Assembly: GCA_026225095.1 (NCBI GenBank) | Contig: JAMFSC010000164.1 | Span: 1-64,000 of the forward strand | Length of the DNA: 64,000 bases | From: a bacterium | Lineage (GTDB): Bacteria; Acidobacteriota; Terriglobia; Terriglobales; Acidobacteriaceae | Direction: 5' to 3' | Shown here: positions 48,058-58,186 of the stretch, one piece after another | How positions within the stretch are numbered: position 1 is the stretch's first letter | Layout: every line of letters starts with the position of its first letter | Translations under genes and position numbers: made by a program | Notes under the pieces: generated by a model | The model's database searches: none | Seen by the model: only the letters and a program-made list of their open reading frames with translations | What the model was told of the DNA's origin: nothing

Positions 48058-49035
48058 ATGAGTTTTTACCTAGCCATCGACGCAGGCGGCACCAAAACCG
48101 ATTTCGTCCTCGCTGACGGTGTCCGCGAACTCGCACGCGTCCGCGCCGGCACCATCAAGCGTCTCCGCGCCGACGCCGACACCACCACCTTCAATCTCGA
48201 GACCGCCCTCGCTGAGCTCCACTCCGCATCCGGCGTCCCCATGTCCGCCATCGAGCGAACCTGCGTCGGAACCGCCGGCGACTCCGTCCCACTCGTCTCC
48301 GACTGGCTCCGCCACGCCATCAATGCGCGCGTCGGCGGCGAACTCCTCCTCATGGGCGACGTTGAAATCGCCCTCGACGCCGCCTTCTTCGGCGGCCCCG
48401 GAGTCCTCATCCTCGCCGGAACCGGCTCCAACGTAGCCGGCCGCACCTCGAACGGTCGCCTCACCACCGCCGGAGGCTGGGGCCCGGCCCTCGCCGACCA
48501 GGGCTCCGGCCACTCCATCGGCCACAACGCCCTCCGCGCCTGCTTCATGGCCGTGGACGAGGAAAAGTCCACCACCCTCCTCCAGGCCATCCTCGACTTC
48601 TGGAAGATCGCCTCCCTCGACCTCCTCGTCGAGTACGCCAACAGCACCCCCGCACCCGATTTCTCGCGCCTCACCCAGGTCACCGTCGCCTGCGCACTCG
48701 CCGGCGACGCCGTCGCCCGATCCGTTCTCAACTCCGAAGGCGAGCAACTCGCTCACCTCGCCCATCTCGTCATCCAGCGCCTCCTCCACGAGTCGCCCAA
48801 CCTCATCCCCCGCGTCGCCTTCACCGGAAGCATCATGGAGAAGGTCCCCCTCGTCCGCGATACCGTCGTTCGCAAGATCAAGGACCGATTCCCCCAGGCC
48901 CAGATCCTCGAAGGCGTCGTCGATCCCATCATGGGAGCCCTCTGGCGCGCCCGCAACCAGCGCATCGCCCACCCGCCCCGCCAGTTCCGCCACCAGCCCA
49001 TCCTCGAAGAGATCCAGGCCCGCGACGCCTCGTAA
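48058..49035 (+). CDS. BadF/BadG/BcrA-type ATPase, N-acetylglucosamine-kinase-like
   Basis: A 325-residue ASKHA-fold kinase. The phosphate-1 loop is AIDAGGTKTDFVLAD, phosphate-2 is LILAGTGSNVAGR, and the adenosine region is GWGPALADQGSGHSIG. The N-acetylglucosamine-kinase group shares these motifs. The ATG at 48058 is chosen because GAGGAG lies 9 bases upstream; a GTG at 48037 overlaps that box. It precedes a fucosidase and LamG protein on the opposite strand, in keeping with sugar use. Confidence 0.85.
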   Translation: MSFYLAIDAGGTKTDFVLADGVRELARVRAGTIKRLRADADTTTFNLETALAELHSASGVPMSAIERTCVGTAGDSVPLVSDWLRHAINARVGGELLLMGDVEIALDAAFFGGPGVLILAGTGSNVAGRTSNGRLTTAGGWGPALADQGSGHSIGHNALRACFMAVDEEKSTTLLQAILDFWKIASLDLLVEYANSTPAPDFSRLTQVTVACALAGDAVARSVLNSEGEQLAHLAHLVIQRLLHESPNLIPRVAFTGSIMEKVPLVRDTVVRKIKDRFPQAQILEGVVDPIMGALWRARNQRIAHPPRQFRHQPILEEIQARDAS

Positions 49036-49262
49036 AGCAGCTCATCCCTCGCCAAAAAACCGGGTGCCCCACCCTTAGAGCATCTCTCTGGTTGCTGTGG
49101 TCTCCGGTCTCTGTGGCTTTCAAGGCCGAAGGCCCGCCCCATAAGAGCCTCGGTCTCGGCCCCCAGACCCAGCGTGCCGTACTGCGAACCGGCTCAGGGA
49201 TTCCCCGACCGACTTCACCCGCGCGATAAACGCACCATAGCAGACCACTTTCGAATCAGCGC

Positions 49263-49294
49263 CCGCTGTCCAGTTTTTCCGCGCAACGGCCCAC
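49263..49294. repeat. 32-nt dispersed repeat, copy 2 (CCGCTGTCC...GGCCCAC)
   Basis: This stretch matches 24755-24786 at 29 of 32 positions and, like it, lies between convergent genes. Confidence 0.65.
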
Positions 49295-49431
49295 ATTCTG
49301 CACACGAAAAGCTTCTGGTGAAACATTGGGGAATTTCGATCGTTGCCCACTAACCCTTTTAGAACACCATGGATGCAGAAAACTCGCAGAAAACGGCTAT
49401 TTCAGACCACTTTATTGGAAATTCCGAACCC

Positions 49432-49446
49432 AGTGGTCTGACCACT
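49432..49446. promoter_or_regulatory. GntR/FadR-type operator-like palindrome AGTGGTCTGACCACT
   Basis: A perfect 15-base palindrome with the TGGTCnGACCA core of FadR-subfamily operators. It lies between convergent genes, so it does not face an obvious promoter. Half-sites GACCACT recur upstream at about 49238-49244 and 49407-49413. Confidence 0.55.
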
Positions 49447-49502
49447 TGGCCGGCAAATAGGGAGGCGAACCACCCCTTCAGGAGAACGGCTCTAAGGTGG
49501 GT

Positions 49503-51202
49503 TTACATCCCCAGGCTCACCGGAGTAATCCGCAGGCCATAAGCGATGTCGTTCGGCCTCCCTGGCGGCATCGTCACCACCAGCGCATCCCCCGTCCGTT
49601 CGAACTTTAGCTGCGCTCCCGACCCCAGCATCTCCACCTTGGTAATCGCCGCCGGCAGCACCGTCGAGTTCTTCCCCAGCGTCTTGATCCGCAGCTTTCC
49701 ATCCTCCGGCCACCCCAGGGCGATCGCGTAGAGGCGCCCGTCTTTCGTCGTAAACCTATATCCTCCGCCGTGTAAGCCCTTCCCTTCCCCTCATTGAAGT
49801 TCCCCGTCGCCACCACATCCGGAGGCCCCTCCCCATACACCTTGAACGGCCGCGTCCCGAAGATCGCCTCCCCATGAGCCGGAATCCACCCCGCCAACCC
49901 AGCCAGAATCTCCCGCTCATCCGAGTCGATCGACCCATCCCCCTTCAGCGGAATATTCAGACACAGGTTCCCGTTCTTGCTCACGATATCGACGAGCATA
50001 TGCACCACCGTCTTCGCCGTCTTGTACCTGTGCTCCTCGAAGGTGTGGATGTTGTAGTGCCAGTCCCCGATACAAGTATCCGTCTGCCAGGGGTTCGGCA
50101 GAATCTCATTCGACCTTCCCCGCTCCAGGTCGAGCGCCGCCGCCCCCCTGTGCTGCGGAACAAACTGCTTCCCAAACACCACCGCTTCAAGCTTCCCACC
50201 ATGGCGTGCGATGCTGCTGTTGTAAAAGTGCGCCGTAATGTCCAGCCCCGTCTGCCCCAGTGGAAGCTCCGTATTGTCGAAATAAACCATGTCCGGCTCA
50301 TAGGTATCGAGCAGATCCTTACACCGCAGAAACCACGTATTGGCAAACTCCGGGTCGTCACATGGCGTGTTCTCATCCCACACCATATCGTTCCGTTCAT
50401 GCCACTCTTTCATGGCTTTGATCGACGTAATCCCATCCGGAGCCACCAGCCTCGGCCCCACATAAAGCTCCTGCGGATCGAGCCCATCCCACGCCTTCCC
50501 TTTCCCGGCACCCTTCTTCGTAAATCCGTCGTACCGCACCCCGGCCATCGGCCCCTCGGCGTCATACGCAAACGCCGTCTGAAACCAGTGCCACGCATGC
50601 GCCGAGTGATTACTCACCCCCAGCCGCATCCCCCGCCTCTTGCAGATCGCCGCCCACGTCCCCACGATGTCCTTCATCGGCCCGATCCGCGTCGAGTTCC
50701 AGGCATGAAACTTCGAGTCATAGTTGTCGAAGTTGTCGTGATGGTTCGCCAGCGCCATAAAGTACTTCGCCCCCGCGGCCTGGTACAGATCCATCAGCCC
50801 TTCGGGATTCCACCGCTCCGCCTTCCAGATCGCGTCGATATCCTTGAACCCGAACTTCGACGGATGCCCGTACGTCTTCACGTGATAGTCGTAAGCCGAA
50901 TCCCCCTGCATATACATCCGCCGCGCATACCAATCACCCTGCTCCGGCTGACACTGCGCCGACCAGTGCGCCCAGATCCCGAACTTCGCATCGCGAAACC
51001 ACTCCGGAGTCTTGTACTGCGCCTTCAGCGAGTGCCAGTTCGGCTCGAAAGGCCCCGCCGCCAACCCTCGCTCCGCACTCGTAGCCACCCGTCCCACCGG
51101 GTTCGCGACTGAGGTAGGCACATCCCCCAGCATCTTCTTCGCAGCCACCGCTTGCGCCGCCGTTGCCATCATCCCCAAAGCCCTGCGACGAGAAATCCTC
51201 AC
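49503..51202 (-). CDS. Tat-exported GH29 alpha-L-fucosidase, frameshifted near the C-terminus
   Basis: A glycoside hydrolase of family 29. A Tat-like signal (RISRRRALGMMATAAQAV) begins at a GTG at 51202, with AAAGGAG 5 bases upstream. Landmarks include WFRDAKFGIWAHWSAQ, ALANHHDNFDNYDSKFH, and PDMVYFDNTELPLG, whose Asp is the nucleophile position. The open frame runs to 49607 with a non-homologous tail. Restoring one base near 49757-49760 continues the domain (RFTTKDGRLYAIALGWPEDG) to a TAA at 49503, giving about 566 residues. The 1700-base length is one short of a full codon. It removes terminal fucose from glycans outside the cytoplasm. Confidence 0.85.
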
Positions 51203-51249
51203 ACACTCTCCTTTACCTACGAAATCAGCCTGCCCGACGTGATGAAACT

Positions 51250-51293
51250 GGGTGCCCCACCTTCGCGACACGTCTCACCGTCGCTAAGGTGGG
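51250..51293. repeat. REP-like palindromic repeat, copy A
   Basis: Arms CCCACCTTCGCGAC and GTCGCTAAGGTGGG pair with one mismatch around a 10-base loop, preceded by GGTG. A closely related copy lies at 53311-53352. Confidence 0.7.
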
Positions 51294-51327
51294 CCGGAGA
51301 GCCGACGAAGCCGCCCAGTCAACTCAA

Positions 51328-52053
51328 CTACTTACTCCGGCCCACAGCCTTTCCGAAGGGAACCAGAAACTCCTCCGGCGTCAGCACATGCCGCGTAAAC
51401 CGAGCCTCATAGATCGTCCCCTTGAAGTAATCCCAACGATTGATCCGCGTCCCCAGCGAGCTTCGCCCCGGCATCTGCGGCGACAGCTTCACCGCTCCCT
51501 CCGTCTGCAGAACCCCATCCACATAGTTCCGCAGCGTCCTTCCATCATAGGTAGCGGTAGCCGTATGAAACCCGTTCCCAAACCCATGCAGCTTTTCCGG
51601 CGAGCAATCGAGCAAAGTCCGATACGCCCCCGCCTCCTTCGCCGAGGTCGCAAAGCTGTCCAGGCACCACCGCTTCTCCAAACTTCCTGGAACAAACCGA
51701 ATTCTGATCTCGAACATCAGCCGCATATTCGGAGAGTCCTTCCCATCCGCATCCACCGACTGCAGATGAAAGATCCTCTGCTCCTCCGCCCCATCCGCGT
51801 CCGGACGAAAGACCATCTCCCACGTCCAGGTCTCGGCCCCCGCCAGCGGATGCACCGGTACAAAAACCGCATCATCCGTACCGCTAAAGTGAATCCCCTC
51901 GGCCGTTACCTCAGGATGCCCCTCGACCACCGGCTTCACCCCACCAATCAAATCCAGCCCGTGCAGACGCCAGGTCACCTGTTCCTTCGCAGGCTCCGGG
52001 GGGACCGCCTGAAACAGCAAAGCAAAAACCAGCATCGAGAGCATGGTCGACAT
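51328..52053 (-). CDS. Secreted LamG / concanavalin-A-like domain protein
   Basis: A 241-residue protein with a short signal (LSMLVFALLFQAV) and a jelly-roll domain of the LamG type: TWTWEMVFRPDADG, FHTATATYDGRTLRNYVDG and a C-terminal strand series ending FTRHVLTPEEF. LamG domains bind carbohydrates. It lies 125 bases upstream of the fucosidase on the same strand, which fits a joint role in glycan handling. The ribosome-binding site is weak. Confidence 0.78.
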   Translation of the reverse strand: MSTMLSMLVFALLFQAVPPEPAKEQVTWRLHGLDLIGGVKPVVEGHPEVTAEGIHFSGTDDAVFVPVHPLAGAETWTWEMVFRPDADGAEEQRIFHLQSVDADGKDSPNMRLMFEIRIRFVPGSLEKRWCLDSFATSAKEAGAYRTLLDCSPEKLHGFGNGFHTATATYDGRTLRNYVDGVLQTEGAVKLSPQMPGRSSLGTRINRWDYFKGTIYEARFTRHVLTPEEFLVPFGKAVGRSK

Positions 52054-52162
52054 CTTTCAAGGTGTCATGATTCAGAAAAAAGATTTGCACGAAGAGTAGG
52101 TTGCCCGCCACAGCCGAGTCAAGCTCCCGCCAATTCAGCGCCAATGGCGCGGCCTATACCAG

Positions 52163-52232
52163 CCTGGGGCAACGCCCCAGGTTAGGAGTCGCCTACGAAC
52201 GCGAGGGCTGAAAGTCCGGCCTATGCCTCGCG
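52163..52232. repeat. REP-like element with two hairpins
   Basis: A perfect hairpin CCTGGGGC-AAC-GCCCCAGG (52163-52181) is followed by a second with arms CGCGAGG and CCTCGCG (52200-52206, 52226-52232) enclosing GGGCTGAAAG-like sequence. It resembles REP elements linked to RAYT transposases, but no such gene is here. Confidence 0.55.
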
Positions 52233-52304
52233 CGGCCCCACCCACCCAGCCCGTGCGAGCCCGCCCTCCCAACCCGGACCCAACGATCCCCCCCGCCCAA
52301 ACCT

Positions 52305-53219
52305 TTACGTATTCTGCGGATCCACCGCCCGGAACCCGTACGTCTCATACCTCGTCGTCAACTTCCCCTTCGCCACCTCCACCACCGTAAACCCCTCCGG
52401 AGTCCCCCACCGCGTCCCCTTCCACCAGTTCCCACACACCGCCCCCGACGTAATATAGGGAACCCCATGCCATTCGACCCGCTCATTGATGTGCGTATGC
52501 CCCTGCAGCACCCCAAGCACATTGTGCCCCTCAAACAACTTGATCGTCGCAGGCCCATTGATAAACCCATCCCCCTTCGCCGCCGCGGGCGCCGGAGGAG
52601 CATAGCTGTTCACCGCCGACACCAACGGAATATGCGTCGTCACAATAATCGGAGTCCCCGCCGGAGTCTTCGCCAGGTCCGCCGCCAGCCACTGCATCTG
52701 GTCGTCGTCGATCCGCGCCTCATAATGATGGTCGTTCGTGATCCCGATTGAATCCAGGACGATGAAGTGATGCCCCTTGTGGTCCCACGAGTACCACGTT
52801 GGCCCAAACCGATCCGCAAACAGCTTCTTCCCATACAAAGGGTCCGTCGGCGCCATCCCCGACGCCGTGTACACGCCGCACACATCGTGGTTCCCGAGCG
52901 TATGGTGAACCTTCAGCCCCAGGTCCTCCTGCGTCTTGTCGTACAGATCGAAGTTCTTCAACACCGTCTGTTTCGGAGTTCCAAGCGCATCGAAGATGTG
53001 ATCCCCACCCTGAATCGCGAAGTCGGCCGGAATCGTCCGCGCCCGCTTCATCGCCATATCCGTCCCGGCGACCGCATTCAACTCCGGCTGCGTATGGGTG
53101 TCGGTCAAAAACAAAAACGTGAACCCCTCCTCCGCACCCAGCGCAACCGAAGGCAAAGCCGCAGCCGCAGCCGAAGCACCAAGTAAGGACAGAAAAGAAC
53201 GCCGATTGATCATCGTCAT
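52305..53219 (-). CDS. Tat-exported calcineurin-like metallophosphoesterase
   Basis: A 304-residue enzyme with a Tat signal (NRRSFLSLLGASAAAAA). The five metal-binding blocks are present: DTHT, GGDH, GNHD, THIP and GHTH. Two metal ions are expected at the active site; the substrate may be a phosphomonoester or a phosphodiester. It starts at the ATG at 53219. A REP-like copy lies in the divergent gap to the VKOR gene. Confidence 0.9.
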   Translation of the reverse strand: MTMINRRSFLSLLGASAAAAALPSVALGAEEGFTFLFLTDTHTQPELNAVAGTDMAMKRARTIPADFAIQGGDHIFDALGTPKQTVLKNFDLYDKTQEDLGLKVHHTLGNHDVCGVYTASGMAPTDPLYGKKLFADRFGPTWYSWDHKGHHFIVLDSIGITNDHHYEARIDDDQMQWLAADLAKTPAGTPIIVTTHIPLVSAVNSYAPPAPAAAKGDGFINGPATIKLFEGHNVLGVLQGHTHINERVEWHGVPYITSGAVCGNWWKGTRWGTPEGFTVVEVAKGKLTTRYETYGFRAVDPQNT

Positions 53220-53310
53220 TTAGAAATCATACCCAAGCTCCATTTCCGCAGTGTCAACGCCCCCTTGACTCCCTTTCGACCCTGGAAATTTCCCGCCACC
53301 ACGAAGTCGG

Positions 53311-53352
53311 GGCCCCACCTTCGCGACACGTTTCACCGTCGCTAAGATCGCG
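53311..53352. repeat. REP-like palindromic repeat, copy B (degenerate right arm)
   Basis: The left arm CCCACCTTCGCGAC, the loop and GTCGCTAAG match copy A almost base for base, but the distal right arm has decayed to ATCGCGG. It lies in the divergent region between the phosphoesterase and VKOR genes. Confidence 0.65.
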
Positions 53353-53439
53353 GTGTCTTAAAGCACTTCCGTCTTGGCAATGGGAAGGGGGAGGGTACCC
53401 CTCCCCGTGAAGGAAACCCGGAGCGGATAAGATGATCTC

Positions 53440-53943
53440 ATGCGATTCGTTCTAGCCCTCCTCGCTCTCGCAGGTCTCGTCGTCAGCGTCCTCGCCCTGC
53501 GCGTGCACAACATGGATCCGGGTCTGGCCCCGCCCTGTGCCGTCTCCGAGCACTGGGACTGCGGAGCCGTCAATCACAGCCGCTTCGCCGTCTTCCCACC
53601 CAGGACCTTCGACGAAGACCCCGGCAGCCACAAGCTTCATATCCCGGTCGCCACCATCGGCATCGTGAGCTACGGCCTCATGGCGCTCCTCGCACTCCTC
53701 GGACGCTTCGCGTGGCTCCGCGAACTAGCCCTGGTCAGCTTCATGGGCGCCGGCATGCTCACCTACCTTGAGGCCTTCGTTCTCGAAAAGTGGTGCATCT
53801 ACTGTGTCTGGTCTCAGGCCATCGTCACCGTCCTGCTCGTCGCGGCCATCGTCGCAGTCATCCTCGACCGCCGAAGCAGCACCTTCAAGGCCAACCTCGT
53901 CGAGTCGGCCGTGCGCCGATCACGCACCGTAGAAGAGCTGTAA
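53440..53943 (+). CDS. Vitamin K epoxide reductase (VKOR) family protein
   Basis: A 167-residue membrane protein with four or five TM helices. The CxxC centre is Cys119-Cys122 (KWCIYC), and the loop pair is Cys33 and Cys41 (CAVSEHWDCG). Bacterial VKORs reoxidise the DsbA-type thiol oxidase with quinone as acceptor. This one is not fused to a thioredoxin domain, so a separate DsbA is expected elsewhere. Nearby mqnC makes menaquinone, its likely electron acceptor. Confidence 0.9.
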   Translation: MRFVLALLALAGLVVSVLALRVHNMDPGLAPPCAVSEHWDCGAVNHSRFAVFPPRTFDEDPGSHKLHIPVATIGIVSYGLMALLALLGRFAWLRELALVSFMGAGMLTYLEAFVLEKWCIYCVWSQAIVTVLLVAAIVAVILDRRSSTFKANLVESAVRRSRTVEEL

Positions 53944-53984
53944 CCACGCATCTCAAGGTTCTGGACGCTTAGGAGACACCGCCA

Positions 53985-54368
53985 ATGTGGCCGAAGATGC
54001 TGCTCGAGATCCTGCCTCACCTGTCCCGCCTGCTGCCGATGTGGGATAAGTTCCTCAACTCCAAGGCCGCCAACGACAAGGCGACCGAGAACGCCCTGAA
54101 CGCATTATCCGAGGGCGTCCGCGGCGATCTCGGCCAGATCACCGCCGCCCACTCCAGCCTCTACCGCCACCTGCAGGACCAGAGCGCCCAGATCGCCGAG
54201 TTGAGCGAGCAGATCCGCCTCACCCAGGCCGCCGCCGAGCGCGCCGAAGCCGCCGCCCGCCTCCCCGACCCGGCCACCGCCCAGATTGCAACCTGGGTCA
54301 AAGTTGGCGTCATCACAATCGTCGTCCTGTTGCTTGCCGTCATCACCCTGCAACTGACGCACCGTTAA
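53985..54368 (+). CDS. Hypothetical membrane-anchored coiled-coil protein
   Basis: A 127-residue protein of unknown family. Residues about 20-95 are rich in Ala, Glu and Gln and probably form a coiled coil (SAQIAELSEQIRLTQAAAER). A C-terminal TM helix, VGVITIVVLLLAVITLQL, ends the chain. It lies 41 bases after the VKOR gene and 32 before mqnC on the same strand, so it is likely in the same transcript. Confidence 0.7.
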   Translation: MWPKMLLEILPHLSRLLPMWDKFLNSKAANDKATENALNALSEGVRGDLGQITAAHSSLYRHLQDQSAQIAELSEQIRLTQAAAERAEAAARLPDPATAQIATWVKVGVITIVVLLLAVITLQLTHR

Positions 54369-54400
54369 TCCCGAGCGCCCGAGAGGAGTAGAATCGACCC

Positions 54401-55447
54401 ATGGGAATCAGCCGCGAACAGGCCTTGGACTGCTTCAACTCGGACGACCTGATCGGAATCGGGATGGAAGCCGACAGCGTTCGCCGGCGCCTCCACCCCG
54501 AAGGCGTGGTCAGCTACATCATCGATCGCAACATCAACTACACGAACTTCTGTACCGAATACTGTACGTTTTGCGCCTTCTACCGGCCTCTCAAGGGCAA
54601 GCTCGCCGCCGAAGGCTACATCCTCAGCTTCGACACCATCTACGACAAGATCCGCGAGACCATCGAGATGGGCGGAACCGGAGTCCTCATGCAGGGCGGA
54701 ATCCATCCGGACCTCAAGATCGACTGGTTCGAGTCGCTCTTCTCCGGAATCAAGCAGCGCTTCCCCTCCATCTGGCTGCACTGCCTCTCCGCCTCCGAGA
54801 TCCTCGCCATCGCCGAGTACTCCGAGATCACCCTCCGCGACACCATCATGCGCCTCCGTGACGCCGGCCTCGACTCCATCCCCGGAGGAGGAGCCGAGAT
54901 CCTCGACGACGAGGTCCGCCACCGCATCGCCCGCCTGAAGTGCAAGACCCAGGACTGGGTCGACGTCCACCGCACCGCGCACTCGCTCGGCATGCGTACG
55001 ACGGCCACCATGATGTTCGGAGTCGGCGAAACCATGGAACACCGCGTCAACCACTTCGAAGTCGTCCGCAAGCTGCAGGAAGAGACCGGTGGCTTCACCG
55101 CCTTCATCCCCTGGAGCTTCCAGCCGAATAACACCGCTCTCGGTGGCCGCGGTTGGGACGAAGCGACCTCAGTCGAATACCTCAAAACCCTCGCCATCAG
55201 CCGCATGTATCTCGATAACATCGAGAACGTGCAGTCGAGCTGGGTCACGCAGGGCCTGAAGGTCCTCCAGATGGGACTCCGCTTCGGAGGCAACGACGTC
55301 GGTTCGGTCATGCTCGAGGAGAACGTGGTTCGCGCAGCCGGAACCGCCAATTGCACCACCGAAGAAGAGCTCCGCCGGATCATCCGCGACGCCGGCTTCA
55401 AGCCCGTGCAGCGCGACACCCTCTACCGGACGATGTTCCTCAACTAA
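54401..55447 (+). CDS. mqnC: Cyclic dehypoxanthine futalosine synthase MqnC (radical SAM)
   Basis: A 348-residue radical SAM enzyme of the futalosine route to menaquinone. The cluster cysteines are Cys51, Cys55 and Cys58 (NFCTEYCTFCAF). Other family marks are VLMQGGIHPDLKI, the SAM segment GLDSIPGGGAEIL, and IPWSFQPNNTAL. It cyclises dehypoxanthine futalosine. Other mqn genes are not in the window. The ATG at 54401 has GAGAGG upstream. Confidence 0.94.
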   Translation: MGISREQALDCFNSDDLIGIGMEADSVRRRLHPEGVVSYIIDRNINYTNFCTEYCTFCAFYRPLKGKLAAEGYILSFDTIYDKIRETIEMGGTGVLMQGGIHPDLKIDWFESLFSGIKQRFPSIWLHCLSASEILAIAEYSEITLRDTIMRLRDAGLDSIPGGGAEILDDEVRHRIARLKCKTQDWVDVHRTAHSLGMRTTATMMFGVGETMEHRVNHFEVVRKLQEETGGFTAFIPWSFQPNNTALGGRGWDEATSVEYLKTLAISRMYLDNIENVQSSWVTQGLKVLQMGLRFGGNDVGSVMLEENVVRAAGTANCTTEEELRRIIRDAGFKPVQRDTLYRTMFLN

Positions 55448-55473
55448 GCCGTTCGTTCGAGGAGAACGTCCCG

Positions 55474-56070
55474 ATGACCCCAGTATCCCCCAAGCACCGC
55501 TGTTCCTGGGCCCAAAGTGACCCGCTCCTCCGCGAGTACCACGACCAGGAATGGGGAGTTCCCGAGTTCGACAGCCGCGCCCTCTGGGAGTTGCTCATGC
55601 TCGAGGGCTTCCAGGCCGGTCTCTCCTGGCTCGTCGTCCTGCGCAAGCGCGAAGCCTTCCAGGCCGCCTTCCACCAGTTCGATCCCGCCAAAGTCGCCCG
55701 CTTCGACGATGACGACGTCGAACGCCTCATGGCCGAACCACGCATCATCCGAGCCCGCGCCAAGATCCAGGCCACCATCCAGGGCGCCCGCATCTACCTC
55801 GACATGCAGCAAGCCGGCCAGGCCTTCTCTACCTACATCTGGAGCCTGGCCGGAGGCAAGCCGATCCAGAACACCGGCCCCGTGCCGGCCTCCACGGTCC
55901 TGTCCGAAAAGATCTCAAAGGATCTAAAGCAGCGCGGCTTCAAGTTCGTCGGACCAGTCATCGTCTACGCCTGGCTACAGGCTGCCGGAATCGTCAACGA
56001 CCACTCACCCGCCTGCTTTCGGCGCAGCGTCTGCGAGCGCATAGCCCGAAGACCGCCTCAATTCACCTGA
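55474..56070 (+). CDS. tag: 3-methyladenine DNA glycosylase I
   Basis: A 198-residue base-excision enzyme that removes 3-methyladenine. The zinc ligands match the family: Cys10 (KHRCSW), His23 (YHDQEWGVP), and the His and Cys in VNDHSPACFRR. The substrate-pocket segment is LMLEGFQAGLSW. The ATG at 55474 has GAGGAG 9 bases upstream and follows mqnC by 26 bases. Its last 13 bases overlap the AbrB-like gene on the other strand. Confidence 0.93.
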   Translation: MTPVSPKHRCSWAQSDPLLREYHDQEWGVPEFDSRALWELLMLEGFQAGLSWLVVLRKREAFQAAFHQFDPAKVARFDDDDVERLMAEPRIIRARAKIQATIQGARIYLDMQQAGQAFSTYIWSLAGGKPIQNTGPVPASTVLSEKISKDLKQRGFKFVGPVIVYAWLQAAGIVNDHSPACFRRSVCERIARRPPQFT

Positions 56071-56315
56071 GCCAGTGTAATGTTGAACTTGCCATCGCGA
56101 TTGTCGACGTGAACTTCCGTTCCCTCTGCGATCTGAAGCTTCTCTACAAGCCACGCCGGAATGTGAACGACCAGATCGTCCCCGTAGATCTCGGAGATCT
56201 CCTGTGCTACAAGGTGAAGCTCCTCCCCACCTTCGTCGAGCGGAATGCAGAGCGCAAGCCCTCCATTGATCCGTTCGACAGGTCCACGCAGCGAGATGCA
56301 GTTCTCATCGAACAT
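56058..56315 (-). CDS. AbrB/MazE-like DNA-binding domain protein
   Basis: An 85-residue protein. Its C-terminal half, VVHIPAWLVEKLQIAEGTEV then DNRDGKFNIT, fits the AbrB swapped-hairpin fold used by MazE antitoxins and transition-state regulators. The N-terminal half (SLRGPVERINGGLALCIPLD) is not recognised. No toxin gene is adjacent. The end overlaps tag by 13 bases. The ATG at 56315 has GGAG upstream at a long spacing. Confidence 0.65.
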   Translation of the reverse strand: MFDENCISLRGPVERINGGLALCIPLDEGGEELHLVAQEISEIYGDDLVVHIPAWLVEKLQIAEGTEVHVDNRDGKFNITLAQVN

Positions 56316-56401
56316 CGCCTGAGCTTACTCCACCCGAACCTCGTTCGTCAGCATCGAAGGCTATCCACTCGGTTACCCATGTCACAGAACGCTCGCGTAG
56401 A

Positions 56402-58087
<1,686 letters not shown>

Positions 58088-58139
58088 TCCCTTCGCGTCC
58101 CCGATGTCTTCCTACTTACCCAAATGGAATGAGCGCAAG

Positions 58140-58166
58140 AAAAGCCCGGCACGCAGCCGGGCTTTT
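58140..58166. terminator. Bidirectional intrinsic terminator
   Basis: AAAAGCCCGGC and GCCGGGCTTTT pair around the loop ACGCA, giving an 11-bp stem with a T-run on both strands. It lies between two convergent genes, the glycosyltransferase and the outer-membrane protein, and can stop both. Confidence 0.9.
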
Positions 58167-58186
58167 CCGTTGCGACTGAAATGCTG

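Larger units (their letters stand above)
49036..49502. other. Convergent intergenic region with operator-like palindrome and repeat fragments
   Basis: These 467 bases lie between the kinase and fucosidase stop codons. They contain a REP-like fragment at 49061-49076 (CGGGTGCCCCACCCTT), the second copy of a 32-nt repeat at 49263-49294, a 15-nt palindrome at 49432-49446 and further GACCACT half-sites near 49240 and 49408. No gene was recognised. Confidence 0.6.

Noticed and set aside
49492-49713. Separate small gene at the fucosidase end
   Set aside because: The fucosidase homology continues in a different frame across the same bases, so this frame is a shadow.
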